Origin: Erythrobacter dokdonensis DSW-74
GTDB lineage: Bacteria > Pseudomonadota > Alphaproteobacteria > Sphingomonadales > Sphingomonadaceae
Direction of reading: 5' to 3'
Assembly (NCBI RefSeq): GCF_001677335.1
Contig: NZ_LZYB01000005.1
Coordinates: 1-40,617, forward strand
Length of the DNA stretch: 40,617 nucleotides
The notes beneath the pieces are model-generated. The model searched no databases and had not been told where the DNA came from. It was given only the letters and a program-made list of their open reading frames with translations. This document shows, piece after piece, positions 7,011 through 14,359 of this stretch. The position numbers and the translations under genes were made by a program. Each line of letters starts with the position of its first letter. Position 1 is the stretch's first letter.

Positions 7011-7421
7011 ATGAAACAATCTGCGTCTCGAGTTTCTGTCCTTGCGGCCCTTGCTCTGCTTGCCCCTCAGCCTAGTCTAGCCGAAACGAGGGACGAAATT
7101 GACAGATCGTTCGACAAGGTTTGGAACGAGCTGGAGTGGCTCGGCGATTATTGTTCAATGGACGATGATTTCAGTCAGCGCTGCGGTCGTAGCGCCGAGC
7201 GAACAATCTGCAGTGTAAACGCCTTGTCGGCCATTATCGAAAGATCCGGAGAAGGCCGAGCATTCGCGCGGGCCTTGAGCGAGGTTTACGATGAACTGGG
7301 AGAATTGGGCCCTTATCTCAACGGTCTTCTCAGCCGTGGTCGGATGCAGAACCCAGCCAAAATGAGCCCCAGTCGGCAAATCAGCTTTTGCCGCGAAATT
7401 GATGCTCCAGTTCAACGCTGA
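7011..7421 (+). CDS. Small exported helical protein of unknown function
   Basis: 136 residues from the ATG at 7011, with AAAGGAG at 6997-7003 upstream. An earlier in-frame extension to 6882 overlaps the previous gene and is rejected. The signal peptide is VSVLAALALLAPQPSLA, cleaved near residue 25. The mature part is mostly helical and acidic (DEIDRSFDKVWNELEWLGDY), with cysteines in DYCSMDD, QRCGRS, TICSV and SFCREI, suggesting two disulfides. No family recognised. It belongs to the run of exported proteins; 113 bases separate it from the next gene, the largest gap in the operon. Confidence 0.65.
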   Translation: MKQSASRVSVLAALALLAPQPSLAETRDEIDRSFDKVWNELEWLGDYCSMDDDFSQRCGRSAERTICSVNALSAIIERSGEGRAFARALSEVYDELGELGPYLNGLLSRGRMQNPAKMSPSRQISFCREIDAPVQR

Positions 7422-7534
7422 GCGGCTTGTTTCGAGATCATTCCCGGCCTTAGGCCATAAATATTTCGCGAAAAAGATGAATTGACTGCAAAGCATTCAT
7501 AATAATTTTTTTATTTCATAAGGAATATTTCAAA

Positions 7535-7912
7535 ATGAAAAACCTCAAAATTTTAATGGTTCCAATGCTTGGCGCCTTGGCGACATTGACAATCGCTGGC
7601 TCTTTTCATGGAACCTCACTCAATGCACAACCGCGCACGTTGGCTGCAGGGGGTAACGCTGTTTCCTATTGCTGGAAAAATGAAGCCGGATATCATTTTT
7701 GTTACGGGCCGACACAAAGAACATCGGCTGGCGAAAAGGACTTGTCAAAAGCAATCGATTACTCGGGCTGTAAGCAACCCGATCAGCAACAATACACTGG
7801 TGCCAGCGGGGTCTGCCGTGGAGCATTCTACATTTGTCGTGGAACCAAGCTGCAGGGTTACCACAATGACGAAAAGAGGATCCGTGGCTGGCTCGCTGAC
7901 AGAGGCTGCTGA
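7535..7912 (+). CDS. Small exported cysteine-rich protein of unknown function
   Basis: 125 residues from the ATG at 7535, with AAGGA at 7520-7524. The signal peptide spans LKILMVPMLGALATLTIAGS. The mature part has six cysteines (SYCWK, HFCYGP, SGCKQP, GVCRG, YICRG and the terminal GC), compatible with three disulfides and a compact secreted fold. The upstream gap at 7496-7521 is AT-rich and contains two TTCATAA copies, weakly like the paired motifs at 4879-4925, so a second promoter may act here. The sequence is more AT-rich than its neighbours. Function unknown. Confidence 0.65.
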   Translation: MKNLKILMVPMLGALATLTIAGSFHGTSLNAQPRTLAAGGNAVSYCWKNEAGYHFCYGPTQRTSAGEKDLSKAIDYSGCKQPDQQQYTGASGVCRGAFYICRGTKLQGYHNDEKRIRGWLADRGC

Positions 7913-7928
7913 AGCGACGGCGCGCCCA

Positions 7929-9029
7929 ATGAAGGGACTTCACCTGAACCTGAAATATATTCTGGCTGCGATTGGAGTGCTGATCGGCGGATTGAGCCAC
8001 GAGCCAGCGCAATCGCGTGACAATGATCAGGCTCCCGGCTGGTATTACCTGTGGGCGCAATGCCCTCAGGAACCTTCGACGTCGGAGGAACGCTTTCTGT
8101 GCGACGAAGGCCTCGAAGGCGAACAAGCTCAGGCGCTGGCCATCAGCAACGCCTTCCGTGTCGACGGAAACGACACGGCTCAACGCGAATTGTTCGCGGC
8201 AGAAGTCGCCCGGCGGTTCGGGTTCGAGGCTGAGGTGCGCGAAGTCGGCCCGTTCGCGGGGTTTCGGGCAGTCGACGCGGAAATCGTCCGCACCCTGAAG
8301 GCCAGCCGCCGCATCCACAAAGGGTTGCTGGCTGTCACTCCGGTGGCGCTCGAGCCCGAACGTCTGGCTGATGAACCCAATGACGAGGAACGCCGGACGC
8401 AGCCCGCGCTGCTTCCCCCGGTCATGGAAAGCTTCAAGGGCGGCAACGCGACGCTGTGGCGTGACGATGCAAGCAGGACTTGCGGCCTGCGCCTGCCGGA
8501 CGGAACCGAAGTCACGCCCGCTTACGTCACCGACCTGTGGGGCGAGAACGGGGAAGGTTGCCCTGCAAGGCTGGTCGAAGGATGGGACATTTTCCGTTTC
8601 GATGTCCCCCGAAGCGGCATGATCTGCGGCGATACCGGCGTGTGCACCGAACTCTATGACGGCGAGGGCCACTGGATCGGCGTCGTCGAGGAAACGCCCC
8701 ATCCGCTCTTCTCGATCGACCTCTTCCAGAACTGGGGGATCATCGCAACGGGCATGTGGAACTACCGGCTGTATTCGATCCCCGAACGCCGTTTTCTGTT
8801 CGAAAGCTGGCCGGGACCGGTGCTTGACGAGAAAAGCCGGGTCATCATCACCGGAACGGCGATCATCGAGGACCGGCTGGCTGTAACGATTGACCGCGAA
8901 TATCGTGACGCCAAGCCAGACATGGGGGTTTTCTGGCTTGATACGATGACCTTCGAGGTGTTTGACGATCAGGCGCAGGAACGGCGCAGGCGTGTAAACG
9001 CTGACGGGAGTCATGATGATGGGGAATGA
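7929..9029 (+). CDS. Exported protein of unknown function, about 366 aa
   Basis: The ATG at 7929 gives a protein whose first residues form a signal peptide or anchor (LKYILAAIGVLIGGLS); an upstream in-frame ATG at 7866 lies inside the previous gene and adds a polar leader, so 7929 is preferred although no strong ribosome-binding site is seen. The N-terminal part (CPQEPSTSEERFLCDEGLEG, then helical QRELFAAEVARRFGFEAEV) is followed by a long mixed region rich in Trp, Gly and Asp (TDLWGENGEGCPARLVEGWD, NWGIIATGMWNYRLYSIPER), which looks like repeated beta structure. Cysteines in CGDTGVC may bridge. It overlaps the next gene by 17 bases. No family recognised. Confidence 0.65.
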   Translation: MKGLHLNLKYILAAIGVLIGGLSHEPAQSRDNDQAPGWYYLWAQCPQEPSTSEERFLCDEGLEGEQAQALAISNAFRVDGNDTAQRELFAAEVARRFGFEAEVREVGPFAGFRAVDAEIVRTLKASRRIHKGLLAVTPVALEPERLADEPNDEERRTQPALLPPVMESFKGGNATLWRDDASRTCGLRLPDGTEVTPAYVTDLWGENGEGCPARLVEGWDIFRFDVPRSGMICGDTGVCTELYDGEGHWIGVVEETPHPLFSIDLFQNWGIIATGMWNYRLYSIPERRFLFESWPGPVLDEKSRVIITGTAIIEDRLAVTIDREYRDAKPDMGVFWLDTMTFEVFDDQAQERRRRVNADGSHDDGE

Positions 9030-10011
9030 CGGTGATCGCACGCATTCATCGGCATCATGGCGCGTTCCGCATCGGGGCGTATTCGCGGTGCTGCTTGCTA
9101 CAGCCGCGTTTTCGCAACCGGTTGTGGCGCAAAACGCAGTGCAGGCCAACGCAGCGGCGCTTGCCGAACGGGTTTGCCTTTCGCCCGACATCTCCGACGG
9201 CTCCGATCGTGAAGGGCCGTGCAAGAAGGCGCTGATCGCACTGGAATCGGCTGGATTGCAGCAGACCCTTGTCCACGCGCGGGTCCAGCAGTCGCTCGGT
9301 CACATCTGGGCGGATCGCGGTAAGGCTGAAGTGGCCGCGAGCCATTACCAGAGCGCGATCGCCTTCGCACTTTCGTCATCAATCACCCGGGGCGAGCGGT
9401 ATGAACAGCTGGCCGATCTGGAGATAGGCAGTGCCGGGTTTTGCGCCCGGTCGCCGGTAGCGCGACTGGCGATCGCCATGGCAGACCTGCGCCAGTCATG
9501 GCAGGCGAGCGATGATTTCGCCACGGCCGCCATACAATCCTTCGCGCTGGATCCCGGGGCCAAGACAGCCCCGGCGACCCTCAACAGCACCAATTTCGCT
9601 GCCCGGCAGATGATGGTTCTGTTGGGTGGATTGTTTCCGCAATTCAATCGTCCGATGGACGTGCCGTTGCTGGTTAGCCGGCTGGTTTCGAAATCGGTGC
9701 CCGCCGACGATGAATTCGTGCAGGAGCCCCAGATCGCGTTTATGGAAGCGTTATTCGCCGGGGATCGCGGGCATGATGCGGCAGCGGCGCAATTCATCGA
9801 CGCTCTCGGCAGGTTGGAAGATGCGACCTATGTCGGCGAGGATGATGCAGACGAAGACGAACGGGCAGAAGCAATCACGAAGTTCGCCGCAGCTCATGCC
9901 GCTTTCCGCGCGGTCGTTCCGGAGGTGCTGACATCACGCCAGCTCGACCTTGCGCTGCAAAAGCGACTTCCTGCGGTGTGTTTTGCAGGCACGGAAGAAG
10001 CTTCCAAATAG
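9013..10011 (+). CDS. Exported TPR-like helical protein, last gene of the exported-protein operon
   Basis: 332 residues from the first of three consecutive in-frame ATGs (9013, 9016, 9019). GGGAG at 9006-9010 is better spaced for 9016 or 9019, so the true start may be one or two codons later. A signal peptide follows a short polar leader (GVFAVLLATAAFSQPVVA). The mature part is almost wholly helical with TPR-like character (RVQQSLGHIWADRGKAEVAA, SHYQSAIAFALSSS) and an acidic loop (EDDADEDERAE). It could be a periplasmic scaffold, possibly a partner of the TPR domain of the regulator at 3043-4860 (speculation). It overlaps the preceding gene and is followed by a convergent gene. Confidence 0.65.
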   Translation: MMMGNDGDRTHSSASWRVPHRGVFAVLLATAAFSQPVVAQNAVQANAAALAERVCLSPDISDGSDREGPCKKALIALESAGLQQTLVHARVQQSLGHIWADRGKAEVAASHYQSAIAFALSSSITRGERYEQLADLEIGSAGFCARSPVARLAIAMADLRQSWQASDDFATAAIQSFALDPGAKTAPATLNSTNFAARQMMVLLGGLFPQFNRPMDVPLLVSRLVSKSVPADDEFVQEPQIAFMEALFAGDRGHDAAAAQFIDALGRLEDATYVGEDDADEDERAEAITKFAAAHAAFRAVVPEVLTSRQLDLALQKRLPAVCFAGTEEASK

Positions 10012-10103
10012 GCTGCCCGCACCACCCGCCTGATTCCTGTCGCCCCCCATTTTCGTGCCCTCATCGTTCCGACCGCGACGCGAGGCTCGGTTATCGTTAT
10101 CGA

Positions 10104-10769
10104 TCAGATTGCCGCTGCGCGAGCCACAAGTCGTCCCAGCGATTTTTCGACCGCTGTCCGGTTCGCGGCGGATTTCATCCAGCCGGGCAGACGGCTGGCC
10201 ATGGCGCCGGGCAATATTGCGCCGTCGCGTGACCGGGCCGGCGAAGCAATCCATTCCAGCAGAGCAAGGGCATGGGCACGGTTATAAGCCCACAAGGTGC
10301 CCCGTCCTGTTTCCTCCTGCAGATAAAGCGCGCATCCGAAGGCCGGATCACGCGGTTCTCCCTGTTGAAATCGGGGCACCCAGCGCGCCGCGACCGGCTT
10401 GACGGCAGCGCATGTCTCGCATTGCGCATCAAGGCTCACCGCATGGGTCGCCACAGGCGGAAAAGACGGCCGCGATCTTTTCGGGATAGTCAGCCCGTTG
10501 CCGCACTTGTCGCAGCGCTCGGATCCGCTCGTTACCAACGTGAATGCGCCATACCAGTCGCCATTGCTGCCCGCGCGTTCGTAACTCGCCCCATCGGCGC
10601 CGAAAAGCCTGCGCCGGACGCGGCTCTGCAACAGATTGCAGCGAGGGCACACAAGACGCACAAGGTCGCGGACGTGGGCCGCTGCTCCGCAGCGTGGGCA
10701 GCAGACCAGAATATCGCGGGCGAATTCCCCGACAGGCCCATTCCCGCTCTCCATGCGTGGTTCAGTCAT
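10104..10769 (-). CDS. Cytoplasmic protein with two zinc-ribbon-like Cys4 sites
   Basis: 221 residues from the ATG at 10769; a GTG one codon earlier is possible and no clear ribosome-binding site is seen. Four CxxC knuckles stand at residues 24/27 (CPRC), 41/44 (CPRC), 86/89 (CDKC) and 117/120 (CETC), enough for two Cys4 zinc ribbons. The rest is basic and contains QSRVRRRLFGADG and a C-terminal helix. There is no signal peptide, unlike the neighbours. Zinc ribbons of this kind bind nucleic acid or mediate protein contacts; the exact family is not recognised. It is convergent with the exported-protein operon and need not belong to it. Confidence 0.6.
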   Translation of the reverse strand: MTEPRMESGNGPVGEFARDILVCCPRCGAAAHVRDLVRLVCPRCNLLQSRVRRRLFGADGASYERAGSNGDWYGAFTLVTSGSERCDKCGNGLTIPKRSRPSFPPVATHAVSLDAQCETCAAVKPVAARWVPRFQQGEPRDPAFGCALYLQEETGRGTLWAYNRAHALALLEWIASPARSRDGAILPGAMASRLPGWMKSAANRTAVEKSLGRLVARAAAI

Positions 10770-11139
10770 CACACTAGCTTAGATTGAAAGACGGTTGATG
10801 TCGCCGGTAGCAGACGCATCATGAAGGTGGGGCAGTAGCCAGAGATCACTGCCTTATCTTTTGGGTGGTCCTTTCTGAAAGTACAGGATTGCAGTCAAAC
10901 GAACGGCCGCGTCGGGGTTGCAACCTGCATGTCGGGTTTCAGGAAGCGAACCTTGGAAAGCCTCCATCGGCGCTCCCGAGCACGCTTGTGTCAGCTTCTG
11001 GCAATTTCAGTCCTTCAGCATGCCGTCAGGGAACGACGGCTAAGTCCCAAATCCGGTCATAAGGGCCGCTCGAAGACCTTGTCTGCCAGCAGGAGATTAG
11101 TGGGCAAAAAACCATGACCGCATAGGAGGCGCAAAGCCT
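10770..11139. other. 370-base stretch without a supported gene
   Basis: Short frames on both strands here lack ribosome-binding sites and family features. The sequence separates the zinc-ribbon gene from the leftward DUF5681/methyltransferase genes and may contain the left boundary of that module, but I see no obvious repeat marking it. Confidence 0.4.
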
Positions 11140-11694
11140 TCATTTGCCGAAGTGGCCCCACCATTCCGGCCACCGGACCTTGTGCGGCGTGCGGGTGGCA
11201 TTCCAGACCTCGTGCTGCTCTTGCAGCGTGAGCTGCCGGTCGCCGAGCCGAGCAAGTGCTGCCTCCACGATCCATGGATTAAGCTCCCAGCGCACACGGG
11301 CTTCGTCGGTGGGATATTTTAGTCGAGCGATGGCAAGGGTGTCGAGGATCGCGTCCATGCCCGAGTGCACTGCTTTCCAGACAAGCTTGGTTGGCCCGAT
11401 GTAGTTATCGGAGCGGGCGGCCCGCGCAGCCTCGATCGCTTCAAGCGAGGCGCGCGCCGCGGCACTGTCACCGGCAAGGCCCTTTTGAGTGAGCTGGAGC
11501 AGGAACGCCTCGGCGGCGGTGACACGGCGTTCGCGGCCCTCCTCGCGGATCGTGACCATCTGCCCGAGCACGGCATCATAGGGGATCTCGCGGCGGCTGT
11601 TCTTTGGCCGCCCGCGCGGATTTCCGGACTGGCCCTTGCGGAACCGAGTCTTGCTCGGCGGTTGACCGTAACCGACGGGTTCGGGCTCGCTCAT
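11140..11694 (-). CDS. DUF5681 domain protein (second copy)
   Basis: 184 residues. The N-terminus carries the DUF5681 signature (GYGQPPSKTRFRKGQSGNPR followed by GRPK), a basic Gly/Pro-rich motif common in phage and integrated-element proteins. The remainder is helical (TAAEAFLLQLTQKGLAGD) and ends in a Trp-rich tail (RWPEWWGHFG). Its ATG overlaps the stop of the gene at 11691-12206 by four bases (ATGA), so the two are translated together. In phages, proteins with this signature often lie near terminase genes and may bind DNA; a small-terminase-like role is only a guess. No large terminase is present here. Confidence 0.8.
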   Translation of the reverse strand: MSEPEPVGYGQPPSKTRFRKGQSGNPRGRPKNSRREIPYDAVLGQMVTIREEGRERRVTAAEAFLLQLTQKGLAGDSAAARASLEAIEAARAARSDNYIGPTKLVWKAVHSGMDAILDTLAIARLKYPTDEARVRWELNPWIVEAALARLGDRQLTLQEQHEVWNATRTPHKVRWPEWWGHFGK

Positions 11695-12206
11695 GCTATG
11701 CGTCCCCGCGGCCAGCGCAAGGTTTCGGGGTCGCTGGTAAAGAACTTGATATCCTTCACGTCCTTGTCCGTGAACTTGCGACGGCCCGGCTTGCTGAGCG
11801 CGGCTTGGGTCGCCCAGGCGTTGACCTTCCAGCGAGAAGGGAACTCAGGATCAGGCTCCGCGATCCCGAGGATGCGCATGGCCTCGTTGGCATTGTCGGC
11901 ACAGTGATGCTGTTCGAACGTCATAGGCGTCCGCCTGACGCCGCCCTTTCTTGCAAGCGCGGCCTCGCGCTTCTCGATCATCTTCAGGACCTTGCGGATC
12001 GCCATGCGCTTGCCAGCGAGCGCATCCTTCAGGGTCTGCTGCTGCAGCACCTCCTCAACGGTGAGCTCGCGCTCCCTGCCGCCGACGTTGGCGGTGAGGC
12101 GCTTGTCGAGGACGATTTCGAACGCCGTGACATTGGGTCGCCGTGCCTTTGGCGGCCGCCCTTTCGGATTGCCGGACTGACCGGGCTTGAAGCGCGTGTC
12201 ACTCAT
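11691..12206 (-). CDS. DUF5681 domain protein (first copy)
   Basis: 171 residues starting directly with the DUF5681 signature (TRFKPGQSGNPKGRPPKARR). The helical body (LTVEEVLQQQTLKDALAGKR, AIRKVLKMIEKREAALARK) resembles that of the copy at 11140-11694, so the pair probably arose by duplication and divergence. It overlaps the methyltransferase upstream and its own paralogue downstream by four bases each, giving a three-gene translationally coupled set. A DNA-binding role in a mobile element is likely; the exact function is unknown. Confidence 0.8.
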   Translation of the reverse strand: MSDTRFKPGQSGNPKGRPPKARRPNVTAFEIVLDKRLTANVGGRERELTVEEVLQQQTLKDALAGKRMAIRKVLKMIEKREAALARKGGVRRTPMTFEQHHCADNANEAMRILGIAEPDPEFPSRWKVNAWATQAALSKPGRRKFTDKDVKDIKFFTSDPETLRWPRGRIA

Positions 12207-13510
12207 GCGGCCACCTCGTCGATGTTGTCGCGATGGACCAGCACGGGATCTTTTCCGGTGAGGTCGCTCCAGCGCTGCATCGCAAGGTCGACATAGGCCG
12301 GATCGATATCAAGCCCGCGGAACCGCCTGCCCACGCGCTCGGCCGCGATCAGGCTGGTGCCCGAACCGAGGAAGATGTCGAGAACGAGTTCACCCTGCCG
12401 GGTCACATCGCACCAGGCATCGGCCACCATCGCAACCGGCTTGACCGTCGGGTGGAGGTCAAGGTCCTCGCGGCGCGAGCCCTTCATCGAGTTGACGCTC
12501 GGGTAGTCCCAGACATTGGTACGATTGCGCCCGTGCTTGCCCAGCTCGACATTGTTGGTGTGAGGGACGGAACCCACGCGATAGACGAACACCATCTCGT
12601 GCTTGGAACGATAGAGCGAGCCCATCCCGGCATTGCTCTTGTTCCACACGCAGATGTTGAGGAGATCATCATAGACTCCCTTAACCGAGCCGGTCACATC
12701 GTCCATGTGGCGCCAGTCCATGCATACGAAGTGGACCGCGCCCTCGCGCGATACCCGGGCACAAGCGCCGAGCGTGTCGGCAAGGAAGGTGCGGAACTCG
12801 TTCTCGCTCATCTCGCCCGAGGCCATCGCGAACTCGCGGTGACGCCCCTTGGCATTGGCATGGCCGTTGATCTTCACATTGTAGGGCGGATCGAGGAAAG
12901 CACAGTCGATAGCCTTCCCTTCGCCAACCACGCGCTGCAGGAAGGCAACGTCGCGGCCATCGCCGCAGGCGACCCGGTGCTCGCCCAGCTGCCAGATGTC
13001 GCCGGGCTGGACCCGCGGGTTCAGAGGAACGGCCGGGATGACCTCGTCATCCGGATCTTCGCTTTCCGACAGCACCACGTCGATCTCTCCGGGGCTGAAC
13101 CCGGTCAGGCCGAGGTCGATGTCGATCTCGGGCAGCGACAGCTCGGCGAGTTCGAGCTTGAGGATCTCGGTATCCCAGCCTGCGTTCAATGCGATCTTGT
13201 TGTCGGCGAGCCGGAGAGCTCTCTTCTGTGGCTCGCTGAGGCCATCGAGCATGATCACCGGCACCGTTTCCAGCCCCATTTCCTTCGCCGCGCGCAACCG
13301 GCCATGGCCTGCAATGAGGTTGCCTTGCGGATCGGAGAGGATCGGGTTGGTGAACCCGAAGGCGCGGATCGAGGCGACGATCTGCGCGACCTGCTTCTTC
13401 GAGTGGGTGCGCGCATTGCGCGGGTCGGGAGTAAGCTCGCCGGGGGCCATGTAGACCACTTCGAGCGTACGACTGGCGGGTTGTCCCGCCTTGGAGAGGA
13501 GGTTGGACAT
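12203..13510 (-). CDS. ParB-domain DNA methyltransferase (N4-cytosine/N6-adenine type)
   Basis: 435 residues. Residues about 15-110 form a ParB/Srx-like domain (LTPDPRNARTHSKKQVAQIV, then NLIAGHGRLRAAKEMG). The methyltransferase domain follows with catalytic DPPY at 207-210 and the AdoMet-binding FLGSG at 380-384. Because DPPY precedes FxGxG it belongs to the beta class of amino-methyltransferases. It would methylate adenine N6 or cytosine N4 at a specific site; no partner endonuclease is adjacent, so it acts as an orphan, as is common in prophages and mobile elements where it can shield the element from host restriction. It starts the leftward operon with two DUF5681 genes and diverges from the recombinase set. 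The ribosome-binding site of ATG 13510 is weak. Confidence 0.9.
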   Translation of the reverse strand: MSNLLSKAGQPASRTLEVVYMAPGELTPDPRNARTHSKKQVAQIVASIRAFGFTNPILSDPQGNLIAGHGRLRAAKEMGLETVPVIMLDGLSEPQKRALRLADNKIALNAGWDTEILKLELAELSLPEIDIDLGLTGFSPGEIDVVLSESEDPDDEVIPAVPLNPRVQPGDIWQLGEHRVACGDGRDVAFLQRVVGEGKAIDCAFLDPPYNVKINGHANAKGRHREFAMASGEMSENEFRTFLADTLGACARVSREGAVHFVCMDWRHMDDVTGSVKGVYDDLLNICVWNKSNAGMGSLYRSKHEMVFVYRVGSVPHTNNVELGKHGRNRTNVWDYPSVNSMKGSRREDLDLHPTVKPVAMVADAWCDVTRQGELVLDIFLGSGTSLIAAERVGRRFRGLDIDPAYVDLAMQRWSDLTGKDPVLVHRDNIDEVAA

Positions 13511-13704
13511 ATGCAGAACATATCACGCAAGCCCCTCATTCAGAAGGGCGCGGCCCGGTTTTTATTCACAGGTAGCGCACCCTGCGCAGAACGGACTGGA
13601 CTGTGCACCCAACGCAAGCATTGCTGTGCCTCGCGCCCGGCTCGGTCCGGGCTTGTCCCGGTAGCAGCGGCCATTTTGGCCCTGCGCGTCAACCGGAGAC
13701 GATC

Positions 13705-13944
13705 GTGACCAAGACCAACAGCACAAGCACAGGCAAGCCCGCGAGCAAGCTCGATGCGCTCGAGAAGCTGCTTCGCCGCAAGAACGGCGCGACCATCGCC
13801 GAGATGGTCCAGGCGACCGGATGGCAAAAGCACTCGGTACGCGGGGCGCTGGCCGGCGCGATCACGAAGCGCGGGCACGCGGTGACCTCGGAGAAGATCG
13901 ACGGGACGCGCCGCTACCGCATCACGGAGGCGGCCAATGCATGA
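13705..13944 (+). CDS. DUF3489 domain protein (small winged-helix-like)
   Basis: 79 residues from the GTG at 13705, supported by GGAG at 13695-13698. The sequence (SKLDALEKLLRRKNGATIAE, then TGWQKHSVRGALAGAITKR) is typical of DUF3489, a compact helix-turn-helix-like fold ending in a strand pair (TSEKIDGTRRYRI). It overlaps the next gene by 8 bases and is the first of the DUF3489, DUF2924, recombinase trio. A role in controlling or assisting the recombinase is inferred from this fixed order. Confidence 0.85.
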   Translation: MTKTNSTSTGKPASKLDALEKLLRRKNGATIAEMVQATGWQKHSVRGALAGAITKRGHAVTSEKIDGTRRYRITEAANA

Positions 13945-14359
13945 GGCATCGGTTGAACAGCATGCTGTCGAGCAGCTCGTTGCCGAGATTGAGGCGATGG
14001 ATCTCGATGCCCTGCGCAGCTTCTGGAGGGCGCACTATGGTGCCCCTCCTCCCTTGCGCTCCACCCCGCTCCTGCGCCGTCTGCTGGCGTGGCGGGTGCA
14101 GGCGCAAGCCTTCGGCGGGCTCGATGCCGATACGCGCAAAGCATTATCAAAGTCGGGCCCGGTCCAGCCCGAGGGCCGGCAACTGGGCATTGGCGCACGC
14201 CTGACCCGCATCTGGAAGGGCCGCGAGGTGACCGTGGTGGTCGAGGAACAGGGCTTTCGCTGGGAGGACCAGCTGTTCCCCAGCCTCTCGGCGGCCGCGA
14301 CCGCCATCGCCGGCACCCGCTGGAATGGGCCACGCTTCTTCGGATTGCGGGACAGCTGA
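13937..14359 (+). CDS. DUF2924 domain protein
   Basis: 140 residues. ATG 13937 has GGAGG at 13926-13930 inside the previous gene. The features are those of DUF2924: a helical N-terminus (EQLVAEIEAMDLDALRSFWR, then LRRLLAWRVQAQAF), then a strand-rich C-terminus (RLTRIWKGREVTVVVEEQGF, then FPSLSAAATAIAGTRWNGPR). The C-terminal part resembles a small DNA-binding beta domain seen near recombinases. The stop overlaps the recombinase start (TGATG), so the two are coupled. The family is repeatedly found next to large serine recombinases in Alphaproteobacteria and probably works with them; the mechanism is not described to my knowledge. Confidence 0.85.
   Translation: MHEASVEQHAVEQLVAEIEAMDLDALRSFWRAHYGAPPPLRSTPLLRRLLAWRVQAQAFGGLDADTRKALSKSGPVQPEGRQLGIGARLTRIWKGREVTVVVEEQGFRWEDQLFPSLSAAATAIAGTRWNGPRFFGLRDS

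Noticed and set aside
12233..13708. Long plus-strand frame opposite the methyltransferase
   Set aside because: It is antisense to a gene with DPPY and FLGSG motifs and has no domain of its own.
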